Of a stretch of DNA of 64,000 bases, positions 41,805 to 49,701 are shown in pieces (the stretch's first letter is position 1; every line of letters starts with the position of its first letter). The position numbers were made by a program, and so were the translations under genes. Under the pieces are notes generated by a model. That model was not told where the DNA came from, made no database searches, and saw nothing but the letters and a program-made list of their open reading frames with translations. Source of the stretch: Alicycliphilus denitrificans K601 (GTDB lineage: Bacteria > Pseudomonadota > Gammaproteobacteria > Burkholderiales > Burkholderiaceae_C); assembly GCF_000204645.1 (NCBI RefSeq), contig NC_015422.1, positions 3,427,001 through 3,491,000 of the forward strand. The letters run 5' to 3'.

Positions 41805-43097
41805 ATGAAGATCCAGATCCGTTTCAACGAGGAAGGCGCACTGCGCAACCAGCGCTATGCCTTCACGGACCGGTTCACGCTGGTCACCGAGCTGCTGCAG
41901 AATGCCCGCCGCGCCGGCGCGCACCACATCACCGTCGAGCACCGTCCCGAAGATCGGGTGCTGCGCGTCATGGATGATGGCTGCGGCGTGGAGGATTTTC
42001 AGAAGCTGCTGAGCTTTCACGAATCCGGCTGGGACGAGGGCCTGGCCGGCCAGGAGCATCCCTTCGGCGTCGGCTTCACCAAGTGCCTCTACGCGGCCGC
42101 ACGCATCGTGGCCGCATCGAGACGCCAGCAGGTGGACATTGATACCGCGGCCGCCCTGCAGCGCGAGTCCTTCGACGTCACCACCACGCGGCGCGTCGTG
42201 AACGGCACGGCCATCGAACTGCATGGCGTCGAGATCAGCGATCTCGCCAAGCAGATGGAGACACTGTGCGAGGGCTTCCCGGTCGACGTGGTGTTCAACG
42301 GCACGCCGATGGTGCGCCGCTATGCCGAAGACAAGATTGCACTGAGCCCCACGCCGATTGGCGCGATCCATGTCAGCGGCAACCGCGACGGCAAGGCCAC
42401 CTACGCCACGCTGGTGTTCCTTCAGGGCTTCTGCGTCCATCGGCCCAGGTACTTCCAGGCGGACTCCGTGAATGTCGTTCACCTCGACCCGCAGCAGTTC
42501 ATGGCCAGGCTCCCCGATCGGGATCAACTGATCGACGCCGACCAGCAGCTCAAGCGGGTCGATGCCCAGATCAAGCAGTCCTGGCGCAGCATCCTCGAGG
42601 TGGCGAAGACCCAGCTCAAGCCGCAGGACTTCGTCGCAACCTACTTCGATGTGATGCTCCAGTGGCAGCATCAAGATCTGCTCAATGACCTGGACGAGTT
42701 GCCTGCCACGCTGTTCCAATGCATCTCGGGTTACCCCTTCCAGACCCACTACGGACAGCAGGGCTTTCTCGAGCCCGCCACCGTAGCCCCCAGCCGCGCA
42801 GACATCGAATCCGGTCAGGTCACGCTGGTGTCCATGGGAGCAGTCAGCGAGGAAAACGCCGCGCACTGGATGCTGGCCCGGCAAAAGCAGTGGCTGCTCA
42901 CTGAGGCTTACCGCCTGGACAGCAACCATTGGCTCCATCCGCATGTCCACTACCCGGACTTGGAGACAGCCGTGGTCGAACCGCAAGGTGAAACCGCGCG
43001 CATCACGTTGGAGGGCCGCTGGGTCTGGCCACAGGTCGTCCTTTGCGAGTCGGTCAGGTATCCGCATTGGCGGGCACGCGGCCATCCTCGTGGATGA
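41805..43097 (+). CDS. GHKL/HATPase ATP-binding protein, truncated by frameshift
   Basis: 430 residues in the first frame. N-terminal HATPase domain: TELLQNARRAGA (N-box), DDGCGV (G1), HPFGVGFTKC (G2), as in Hsp90/MutL-like ATPases, followed by a substrate-side domain and an Asp/Gln-rich helical part. The family on related elements is about 545 residues as I remember it; here the frame ends in an atypical RYPHWRARGHPRG while the expected continuation is in the next frame. Role unknown, possibly DNA maintenance. Confidence 0.75.
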   Translation: MKIQIRFNEEGALRNQRYAFTDRFTLVTELLQNARRAGAHHITVEHRPEDRVLRVMDDGCGVEDFQKLLSFHESGWDEGLAGQEHPFGVGFTKCLYAAARIVAASRRQQVDIDTAAALQRESFDVTTTRRVVNGTAIELHGVEISDLAKQMETLCEGFPVDVVFNGTPMVRRYAEDKIALSPTPIGAIHVSGNRDGKATYATLVFLQGFCVHRPRYFQADSVNVVHLDPQQFMARLPDRDQLIDADQQLKRVDAQIKQSWRSILEVAKTQLKPQDFVATYFDVMLQWQHQDLLNDLDELPATLFQCISGYPFQTHYGQQGFLEPATVAPSRADIESGQVTLVSMGAVSEENAAHWMLARQKQWLLTEAYRLDSNHWLHPHVHYPDLETAVVEPQGETARITLEGRWVWPQVVLCESVRYPHWRARGHPRG

Positions 43098-43443
43098 CGG
43101 GGTATGCCACGACGGCAATCTCCTGATTCCCGCCAACGAAGTCTCGGGACAAACCATGCGGCAGATGTCCGACTTCGTCGATGGAAACGATCAGTACCGC
43201 GAAGACGACGCCGAGGCCGATTGCATGGCGCTTGCCGACCTGATCCGCAGGCTGCGGTCGACCGATCCGGTCGCCGCGCTCAGCTCGCTGCTGTCCGAGC
43301 TCGGCCTTGGCAAGTACGCATTGCTGCACGGCCGGCGCTTCGAGGTGACCGTGGGTGTTGGCAACATGCCGGGATGCTCAGTGGAGTTGGTCGGCGCAGA
43401 AGAGGCGCTCGCATCCAGCGGAGACGGCCATGCAGAACGCTGA
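43060..43443 (+). pseudogene. Out-of-frame C-terminal part of the HATPase gene
   Basis: From about 43060 the +1 frame reads IRIGGHAAILVDDG, LLIPANEVSGQTMRQMSDF and ALLHGRRFEVTVGVG, protein-like sequence of ~125 residues with no ribosome-binding site or good start (ATG at 43156, GTG at 43090). Deleting one G at 43057-43058 would restore a single frame from 41805 to 43443. It overlaps the next gene's start by 14 bp, as an intact gene would. Programmed frameshift, real mutation or sequencing error cannot be told apart. Confidence 0.65.
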
Positions 43444-44434
43444 ATGCGTTGCCCGCGTGGAAGACGTGAAGCGGCGCGCTCACGGCCGCTGGACCGAGAT
43501 CCTGGGAGCCCTGGGCCTGGACGAGCGCATGCTCAAACGCAAGCCCATGCCCTGCCCCGTCTGCAAGGACGGTGTGGACCGTTTCCAGTACACCGACAAG
43601 TTCGGCGAAGGGAACTACCACTGCCGCAAGTGCGGTCCAGGCGGCGGCTTCAAGCTGCTGCAGGCTTGCAAGGGCATGGACTTCCACACCGCGCTGTGTG
43701 CCGTCGAGAAGCTGGTCGGCGTGCTGCCTCCTGCGGCACCTGCTGGCGAAGCCTCGCCGGATCGCATGAAAAAGCTCGTGCAGCGCATCTGGAATGAAGC
43801 CCGACCGGTGACGCTGGGCGACGAGGTGGATCGCTACCTGCGCGATCGTGGACTGGCCTTGAGCCAGTACCCAGCCTCGTTGCGGTTCCACCCTGCCCTG
43901 GGCTACTACCAGAAGGAGGGTGCTACCAAGGCGCGCAAGGTGGCTGAATACCCGGCCATGCTGGCCAGCGTGCGGGATGCCCAGGGCGCCGTGACGCTGC
44001 ACCGGACCTATCTGCACGCCGGCCGCAAGCTGGCTGCACCCGATGCGAAGAAGGTGCTCTGCAGCGGCTTCGTCGGGGCCGCGATCCGGCTGGCCGAGGC
44101 GACGGAGGAACTTGCCGTGTGCGAAGGCATAGAGACCGCGATCGCGGTCTTCCTGGCCACCGGCACGCCCGTGTGGAGCGCCCTGAGCGCCGGCAATCTC
44201 GAAAAGCTCTGGATCCCGGAGACCGTCAGGCGCCTGTGCATCTATGGCGACAACGATGCCGACGGCGATTTCACAGGGCAGGCCAGTGCCTATGCGCTGG
44301 CGCGCCGGGTCAAGCGCGAGGAGGCGCAAAGCGGCCCGAGAACGGTTCAGGTGTTCCTGCCCAAGCTGGCGGGAACCGATTGGGCCGATGTGTGGCTGCA
44401 GCGCCAGGAATCCACGGTGCTGCGCGCCGCGTGA
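43430..44434 (+). CDS. Zinc-finger/Toprim primase-like protein
   Basis: 334 residues. N-terminal zinc site CPVC (42-45) and CRKC (65-68), as in P4 alpha/DnaG-type primases; then a linker and a Toprim-like domain with VCEGIETAIAV and YGDNDADGDF (catalytic E and DxD). Likely makes RNA primers or initiates replacement-strand synthesis after transfer. ATG at 43430. Confidence 0.8.
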   Translation: MQNAECVARVEDVKRRAHGRWTEILGALGLDERMLKRKPMPCPVCKDGVDRFQYTDKFGEGNYHCRKCGPGGGFKLLQACKGMDFHTALCAVEKLVGVLPPAAPAGEASPDRMKKLVQRIWNEARPVTLGDEVDRYLRDRGLALSQYPASLRFHPALGYYQKEGATKARKVAEYPAMLASVRDAQGAVTLHRTYLHAGRKLAAPDAKKVLCSGFVGAAIRLAEATEELAVCEGIETAIAVFLATGTPVWSALSAGNLEKLWIPETVRRLCIYGDNDADGDFTGQASAYALARRVKREEAQSGPRTVQVFLPKLAGTDWADVWLQRQESTVLRAA

Positions 44435-44468
44435 TGCTTGCTTCGGGGGTGGGTTCGCCCACTCCCGG

Positions 44469-44520
44469 ACCTTTTCAGTGCAGGTTCGAGGGGTTCGCTC
44501 AGCGCCTGCACCGAAAAGGT
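44469..44520 (+). repeat. Long imperfect inverted repeat
   Basis: CCTTTTC-A-GTGCAGG (44470-44484) pairs with CCTGCAC-C-GAAAAGG (44505-44519): 14 of 15 positions, extendable by A-T at the ends, with a 20-nt loop rich in TTCG. Located 36 bp after the primase gene. Could be a terminator-like structure, protein site or small RNA hairpin. Confidence 0.6.
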
Positions 44521-44651
44521 TTCTCCCCCTGGTCGCTGCCAGACCAGGCCGTTCACGACACCCATCGTGCGGCGAAGGCAGCCTTGGAGTTTTTCGCGCA
44601 ATTCGATTGCGCCATCGTGGATTGGCGTACGCCGATCCTTCATCGGCCCAT

Positions 44652-44712
44652 GCGGGGATGCATCCCCGTCGGGGCTCTGCCGTCCCCGCTTTTTCCTGTT
44701 CCCCCAAAGGAG
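44652..44712 (+). ncRNA. Nested-hairpin leader of the DUF932 gene
   Basis: Outer GCGGGGA (44652-44658) with TCCCCGC (44683-44689), inner CCCCG (44664-44668) with CGGGG (44670-44674), TTTTT at 44690-44694, AAAGGAG at 44706-44712 and ATG at 44719. The CTTTTT can pair with AAAGGAG in an alternative fold. Confidence 0.62.
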
Positions 44713-44718
44713 ATTCTC

Positions 44719-45783
44719 ATGAGAAGCGGACGTACCCTGGTGAGCCTGGCCCATGAACTACAGCGCCAGCTTGATACCAAGAAGGATCTGGTGGTGCCCT
44801 CGCCGCTGGTGCGCCACAGCACCAGCGAGGGCGGCGGCACCACCCTCGTCATCGAAGAAGCCGGCGGGCCCACGAGCTACGGCGTCACGCCGCTGGCCCG
44901 GCGCCAGCTCGCCGACAAACTGAGCATCCCGTATGCCTATTTCGAGCGCATGCGCGAGAACCAGCCCGTGCTGCTGGACCGCAATGTGAACACCTGGCTG
45001 CAAAGCGAAGGCGACCGCCGCCTGCTGCGCACGCTCGATGGCCGCGTACGCGCCGTGCTGTCCGACCGCTTTCGCCGCCTGGACAACTACGACCTGGCCG
45101 AGCATGTCCTGCCCATTCTGCAGGGCCTGCACGACATTCAGTTCGAGTCGGTGGAGCTGACCGAGACGCGCATGTACCTCAAGTGCGTCACGCCGCAGCT
45201 GAAGTTCGAGATGGCCCCCGGCGACATCGTGCAGGCCGGGATCGCAATCTCGAACTCCGAGGTCGGCCAAGGGACGCTGTCGGTGCAGCCGCTGCTGTTC
45301 CGCCTCGTGTGCCGCAATGGCCTGATCGTCGCCGACCGGGCGCTGCGCAAGACCCACGTCGGCCGCGCGCTCGCCCAAGAGGATGAAGGCGTGACGATCT
45401 ACCAGGACGACACCTTGCAGGCCGACGACAAGGCCTTCTTCCTGAAGGTGCGCGACGTCGTGCAAGCCGCCGTATCGGACGTGACATTCCGGCAAGCGGC
45501 AGTGAAGATGCAAAAGACCATGGGCATCAAGCTGACAGGCGATCCGGTGCAAAGCGTGGAGGTGCTTGCCCAGCGCTACACGCTGAACGACACCGAACGC
45601 TCGGGCGTGCTGCGCCATCTGGTGGCCGGAGGCGATATGTCAGGCTACGGCCTGGTCAACGCGGTGACCCACTTCAGCCAGGAAGTCGAGGACTACGACC
45701 GGGCGACCGAGTTCGAAGCGCTGGGTGGCAAGCTGATCGAGTTGACGGCTGCCGAATGGAAGCCGCTCGCCGAAGCGGCATGA
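44719..45783 (+). CDS. DUF932 family protein
   Basis: 354 residues, ATG at 44719. Family blocks: YGVTPLARRQLADKLSIPY, LRTLDGRVRAVLSDRF, ISNSEVGQGTLSVQPLLFR, CRNGLIV. DUF932 (phage/plasmid-like TIGR03299 relatives) is frequent on plasmids and elements; function unclear, DNA or RNA binding has been suggested. Monocistronic, between a structured leader and a terminator. Confidence 0.85.
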   Translation: MRSGRTLVSLAHELQRQLDTKKDLVVPSPLVRHSTSEGGGTTLVIEEAGGPTSYGVTPLARRQLADKLSIPYAYFERMRENQPVLLDRNVNTWLQSEGDRRLLRTLDGRVRAVLSDRFRRLDNYDLAEHVLPILQGLHDIQFESVELTETRMYLKCVTPQLKFEMAPGDIVQAGIAISNSEVGQGTLSVQPLLFRLVCRNGLIVADRALRKTHVGRALAQEDEGVTIYQDDTLQADDKAFFLKVRDVVQAAVSDVTFRQAAVKMQKTMGIKLTGDPVQSVEVLAQRYTLNDTERSGVLRHLVAGGDMSGYGLVNAVTHFSQEVEDYDRATEFEALGGKLIELTAAEWKPLAEAA

Positions 45784-45812
45784 GCGGCGTCAACGGCCTA
45801 TAGATGAACCGT

Positions 45813-45844
45813 GGCGGGAGGGGATGCCCCTTCCGCCCGTTTCA
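45813..45844. terminator. Bidirectional terminator between DUF932 and CI-like genes
   Basis: GGCGG-G-AGGGG-ATG-CCCCT-T-CCGCC (45813-45837) forms two 5-bp stems with one mismatch, followed by CGTTTC. It separates two convergent genes. Confidence 0.6.
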
Positions 45845-45864
45845 CGCTCCTGCGCACACCGGTG

Positions 45865-46614
45865 TCAGGAGAACACCTTCACGCTGATGGCGCTGCGCAC
45901 CTTGCCTAGGATTTCCACGCGGCGCTTTGCGGCCGCTGTTGCCCCTGTCCACTCGTAGTCCTGGTAGGCCTTGTTGTCGCACTTGAGCACGATGCTCCGG
46001 TCCATGCGCCGTTCCACCCGCCGGATGAAAAGACTGCCGTTGCAGTTGAACGCATAGATTCCGTTGCCGGCCAGTTGCGTCACCGCCGAATCGACGAACA
46101 CCAGATCACCTGCCTTCAGATGGGGCGCCATTTCGTCTCCGGGCACCTGCATTGGAATGCCCAGTTGGCCATGGTGGGCCAGAGAATCGGTGATGGCCTG
46201 GATGCAGTTGGCCACCTGAATGAGCTGGGCGCAGTGGACCTCATCGTCAGCGTGGGGCCGCAGCGCGCCGATGATCTCGTCCGCACTGCAACCCAGACCC
46301 GCACACAGCCGGGCAAACGATTCCAGATCCGGCAAACCAGGCTCGCTGGCATCGAACCATCGACGCACGCTCTGGGCCGCGCGCTGCGTGATCCCGGCCA
46401 CATGCGAAACCGTCTTGTCGGCGGGAATGCCCATGGCGACCAGCCTGGCCTGCAGGCGGTCACGCACACCAGGAATCAAGTCGAGATCACCGTCGAGGGA
46501 TGCGGCAAAGGAACGCCCTGCGCGGCTCACTGCACGGCTGTCCTCCAGCCTTCCACGCCGATCCACTGGCAAGCGTGGCACCGCGCGGCTCGACGACGTT
46601 GTCTTGGCAGTCAC
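45865..46614 (-). CDS. CI/SetR-like repressor with degenerate S24 peptidase domain
   Basis: 249 residues. GTG at 46614 with GGGAGG 4 nt upstream. An N-terminal HTH (SHVAGITQRAAQSVRRWF, about 70-87) precedes a LexA/CI-like C-terminal domain: PGDEMAPHLKAGDLVFVD and NGIYAFNCNG. The catalytic serine of GDSM is glutamate (E161), and the lysine position reads arginine (FIRR, R198). So it keeps the fold but should not self-cleave. Divergent from FlhD/FlhC-like activators, as SetR is from SetDC in SXT. Probable master repressor of transfer. Confidence 0.8.
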   Translation of the reverse strand: MTAKTTSSSRAVPRLPVDRRGRLEDSRAVSRAGRSFAASLDGDLDLIPGVRDRLQARLVAMGIPADKTVSHVAGITQRAAQSVRRWFDASEPGLPDLESFARLCAGLGCSADEIIGALRPHADDEVHCAQLIQVANCIQAITDSLAHHGQLGIPMQVPGDEMAPHLKAGDLVFVDSAVTQLAGNGIYAFNCNGSLFIRRVERRMDRSIVLKCDNKAYQDYEWTGATAAAKRRVEILGKVRSAISVKVFS

Positions 46615-46875
46615 ACGACCTCCCGCCGAAAAAAGTCAAAAGCGTGTGTTTTACCGCTACTTTTGTTACCGGATGTGGCCAGTTTCGAAAACGACCGCCA
46701 ACCCTTGCCCTTTACGGTGGCGAATTCAGCCCGCCTTCGTGAACACAGCAATTGATGCGCACAAGTTCATGGTCGACAGCATATGCTGACTCAGACCTTA
46801 CCACCACCCCATTCGAATCGAGTACCCGTGAAACATTGTTAACACTCCCCTTCAGAGGGGCATCGAGGAACGATC
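46615..46875. promoter_or_regulatory. Divergent control region between repressor and FlhD-like activator
   Basis: 261 bp, AT-richer than neighbours. On the repressor side are alternating A-runs and T-runs (46631-46672) that may form operators. A perfect 12-bp palindrome CAGCATATGCTG lies at 46777-46788 and a CCCC-TTCAGA-GGGG hairpin at about 46847-46860, 15 bp before the activator start. Start sites could not be placed. Confidence 0.55.
46777..46788. promoter_or_regulatory. 12-bp palindrome, repressor operator candidate
   Basis: CAGCATATGCTG is its own complement and lies about 88 bp before the FlhD-like ATG. Best single candidate for a CI-like dimer site in this region. Confidence 0.45.
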
Positions 46876-47190
46876 ATGAGCCACCTGCTTCTATCCGATG
46901 TGCAATCCACCAACCTTCAATTGCTCCATGCCATCCTGATCGGCACGGAGCGCGACATGGTGGAGACCTGCCGCAAATTCAACCTGCATGCGGCCCAGGC
47001 CGAGCGCCTGCGCACCCTGACACCTGCCGGGGTCTGGAGCCTGGTGCATGCGGTCGGTCAGACCTCCCTGTTCGTTCCGCGGGCCGATCTTGTCGCGCTG
47101 ATCGACTCGCCGCCGGCGCTTGCGGGCACCTTGGCCGCCGCGCGTCCGCCCCTTCCTGCGCCGCCCATGCACGTCCAGGTGTCCCGATAG
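46876..47190 (+). CDS. FlhD-like transcriptional activator subunit (SetD/AcaD type)
   Basis: 104 residues. Helical FlhD-type profile: LQSTNLQLLHAILIGTERD-like opening (QSTNLQLLHAILIG), LHAAQAERLRTLTPAGVWSL and a proline-rich tail. FlhD partners FlhC in a hetero-oligomer that recruits RNA polymerase. In SXT/R391 (SetDC) and IncC (AcaDC), such pairs switch on conjugation genes. GAGGA ribosome-binding site; the FlhC-like gene starts at the next base. Confidence 0.75.
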   Translation: MSHLLLSDVQSTNLQLLHAILIGTERDMVETCRKFNLHAAQAERLRTLTPAGVWSLVHAVGQTSLFVPRADLVALIDSPPALAGTLAAARPPLPAPPMHVQVSR

Positions 47191-47853
47191 ATGCCAGGCA
47201 CCAAGATCAGCCAGCGCATGCGGGCGCTGCAACTGGCCCGCGACTGCGCAGCATTGGGCGCGCGCATCCGGACAATCCACCACCTCACCGGACTGCGCCC
47301 GCGCGAGCTGCTGCACCTGCTGTTCAATTCGCACGCCATACCACCCTGCGGCAGGGCCCCGAATTCCCGCGAGTGGTACCACCACGCGAACCTTCTGCAA
47401 CGGATCGAGGCTTCCATCGTCATCGCCAACTTCCGGCGCATGCGCCATCTGGGTTTTCCTGCGCCTGAGGCCCTGGTTGGCGCGTACCGCTATTACCAAT
47501 CGATGTACCGGCCCCCGGCTCGCATCAGCTTCGACCGGGCATTCGATCTCGCAGCGCATACCGAGGGCTTGTGGATCGCCAAGGCCCCCAGCTTCCGCCT
47601 GGCATCGTGTTCCCGCTGCAGCAGCGAGTTCCTGGACGCATTCGCAGGCGCCGACACGACGGCACGACCCTGCCCTTTCTGCCAATTGCTCGATCGGCAC
47701 GCCCGCGATCCGCGCCTCACCGCGTCATTCCCCGAACCGCCGCCGGCTTCAGAGGAGCTGATCGCGCACCTGATGACCGTTCCTGGCCCAGTCACGGATG
47801 CCAATGGCGAAACCCCCTCCAATTCGTCTTCATTGCCACCGGCCGAAACCTAG
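47191..47853 (+). CDS. FlhC-like transcriptional activator subunit (SetC/AcaC type)
   Basis: 220 residues. FlhC features: LARDCAALGARIRTIHHLTGL, REWYHHANLLQRIEAS, a Y-R-Y-Y stretch, and the zinc site CSRC (140-143) with CPFC (161-164), the four-cysteine cluster that holds FlhC together. The C-terminal ~50 residues are disordered and proline-rich. Directly abuts the FlhD-like gene (TAG ATG) and precedes the relaxase operon it probably activates. Confidence 0.8.
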   Translation: MPGTKISQRMRALQLARDCAALGARIRTIHHLTGLRPRELLHLLFNSHAIPPCGRAPNSREWYHHANLLQRIEASIVIANFRRMRHLGFPAPEALVGAYRYYQSMYRPPARISFDRAFDLAAHTEGLWIAKAPSFRLASCSRCSSEFLDAFAGADTTARPCPFCQLLDRHARDPRLTASFPEPPPASEELIAHLMTVPGPVTDANGETPSNSSSLPPAET

Positions 47854-47906
47854 CCCTTCCTGAACAATGAATCGTCATGGCCCCACGCGGGCGTGGAGAT
47901 TCTTCG

Positions 47907-49700
47907 ATGGCTCCCGGCACCTCATCGTCCAGCACCGGCGTACAACCGTTCGCATCCTCGGATCCCGGCTTCGAAGCACTGCCCTTGGCCGCAGTCATCG
48001 CGGGCCACCAAGCGCTTCTGGGCCGCATCAAGTTGTGCTTCGGCGCGGACCGCGCCACCTTCGAGCGCGAACTGATGCCGCTGGTTCAGGGCTACGCACG
48101 CTTCGTGCACTTGCTCCCGGCCACCCCCGACAACTATTTCCACACGCCTGGCGGTCTACTGCAGCTCGGACTAGAGACGGCATTCTTCAGCCTACAGGGC
48201 ACGGATGCGCACATCTTCTCAGGCCGAGCCACGATTTCCGAACGCCGCGAACTGGAGCCACGCTGGCGCATCGCAACCTTCATAGGCGGCCTATGTAGCG
48301 AACTGCACCGGACGCTGACCCACCTCATCGTGACCACTGCGGACGGCGAGGAATGGCCGGCATTCCTGGGTGGCCTGACTCCATGGCTGGAGCAGCGAGC
48401 AGCCGATCGCTACTTCGTGCGCTGGCGCGCCAATGCGCGAGAGTCCCGGGGCGTGGGCCTGTTCGCTCTGACCCATGTCGTCCCGGCCGAAGTGCTGCAG
48501 ATGCTGGGCGAGGGCAATTCCCTGGTGGTGCCGCAGCTGCTGGCCAGCATCGCGGGTGTCCCCCAGTACCGCGAGCACAACGTTCTGGACGAACTCGTGC
48601 GCCGGTCGATGGCGCTGGTCATCGACCGCAACCTGCTGGCGAGCGCAGACCGCTACGGCAAGCCCCAGTATGGATCTCACCTCGAGCGCTACCTCGTGGA
48701 CGCCCTGCGACGCCTCGCCGCCGGCCATTCCGCGTGGACGCCGAACCGCGACAAGAGCCGTGTCTGGCTGGGGCCGGAGGGATTGTTCCTGGTCTGGCCG
48801 GGGGCCGCGGAGGATGCGTTGTCGCTGCTGGAAAGCGACCAATTGGTCGGTATCCCGAAATCGCCCCATACCCTGCTGGACTTGCTGCTAGAGGCGAAGG
48901 TATTCGTGGCCGCCAGCGCCGGCCACGAAACCTGGGACATCCAGCCGCCGGGAGCGAAGACGGCGATCGAAGCCGTGAAGCTCGCCAATCCGGCCATCTT
49001 GCTGGCTGGCCTTGATCCACAACCCACCGCCCTGACGACAAACCTCCTCGCTCCGTCTTCACCACCAACGAAGCCACCGGCTCAGGCAGCCAACACGAAG
49101 TCCGCAGTAGCCGGAGATTCACCTGCCGCCACGGCGACCGCGCCCTCTCCTCCAACCACGTCCCCACCCGAAGTGTCTGCGGCAGCCACACCAGCAGAAC
49201 AGCTGTCGCTGCTGGAGGCCACCGGCAATACCGACGCGCCCGAAACTGGGCAGCAAGAGGCACCCGCCCTGGTTGACGCACCGGCTTCAGTCCCTTCAGG
49301 GACAGAACCATCCGCTATCCGCCTGCGAGCCCCGATGCGCCTGAACCCTGCCGTGCGCAAAGCCCTGGCCGACATCGTGGCGACCCTCAATGACGGCGCC
49401 TCCGCATCGAATAGCTGCACGGTGGCCGAGGGCGTCTTTGTGCCGCTGGCCGATTTCGAATGCCGCGGCATACAACCCAGCATCGCGATCCGCGCTCTGG
49501 ACGATACGCGGATGATCCGGCATCCGCAGCCAGGCGGCCCGCCCACGGTCTCACGCCAGATCCGCGGCACCACCGTGGTAGGCGTGATCCTCGCGCCCGC
49601 ACACGTCGAAGGCCTGGATCCTGCGGCCTTTGGCCTCGCTGCGGAGGAACAAGCGGCCACCCCTTCCGACTCCACCGCCGCACAGCAGCGAGGCCGCTGA
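47907..49700 (+). CDS. traI: MobH-family conjugative relaxase
   Basis: 597 residues. The ATG at 47907 has GGAG 8 nt upstream; one 30 bp earlier has none. N-terminal TraI_2/MobH domain: FVHLLPATPDNYFHTPGGLL, related to the histidine-hydrophobic motif of MobH relaxases (here NYFH rather than HHH), with further conserved WRIATFIGGLCSELH. A Pro/Ala/Thr linker (about 370-480) joins a C-terminal DUF1528-like domain. It should nick the transfer origin and pilot the strand. TraD starts 1 bp after the stop. Confidence 0.82.
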   Translation: MAPGTSSSSTGVQPFASSDPGFEALPLAAVIAGHQALLGRIKLCFGADRATFERELMPLVQGYARFVHLLPATPDNYFHTPGGLLQLGLETAFFSLQGTDAHIFSGRATISERRELEPRWRIATFIGGLCSELHRTLTHLIVTTADGEEWPAFLGGLTPWLEQRAADRYFVRWRANARESRGVGLFALTHVVPAEVLQMLGEGNSLVVPQLLASIAGVPQYREHNVLDELVRRSMALVIDRNLLASADRYGKPQYGSHLERYLVDALRRLAAGHSAWTPNRDKSRVWLGPEGLFLVWPGAAEDALSLLESDQLVGIPKSPHTLLDLLLEAKVFVAASAGHETWDIQPPGAKTAIEAVKLANPAILLAGLDPQPTALTTNLLAPSSPPTKPPAQAANTKSAVAGDSPAATATAPSPPTTSPPEVSAAATPAEQLSLLEATGNTDAPETGQQEAPALVDAPASVPSGTEPSAIRLRAPMRLNPAVRKALADIVATLNDGASASNSCTVAEGVFVPLADFECRGIQPSIAIRALDDTRMIRHPQPGGPPTVSRQIRGTTVVGVILAPAHVEGLDPAAFGLAAEEQAATPSDSTAAQQRGR

Positions 49701-49701
49701 C

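Larger units (their letters stand above)
44435..44718. other. Non-coding region with two RNA structures
   Basis: 284 bp. Holds a large stem-loop (44469-44520) and the leader of the DUF932 gene (44652-44712). No coding frame supported. Confidence 0.6.

Noticed and set aside
43090..43443. Separate gene after the HATPase gene
   Set aside because: No ribosome-binding site or credible start, and the sequence continues the HATPase family; a frameshift is simpler.
46615..46875. Transfer origin
   Set aside because: No nick-site consensus known to me for this MobH branch could be recognised; the region is explained by divergent promoters. The origin was not located anywhere in the window.
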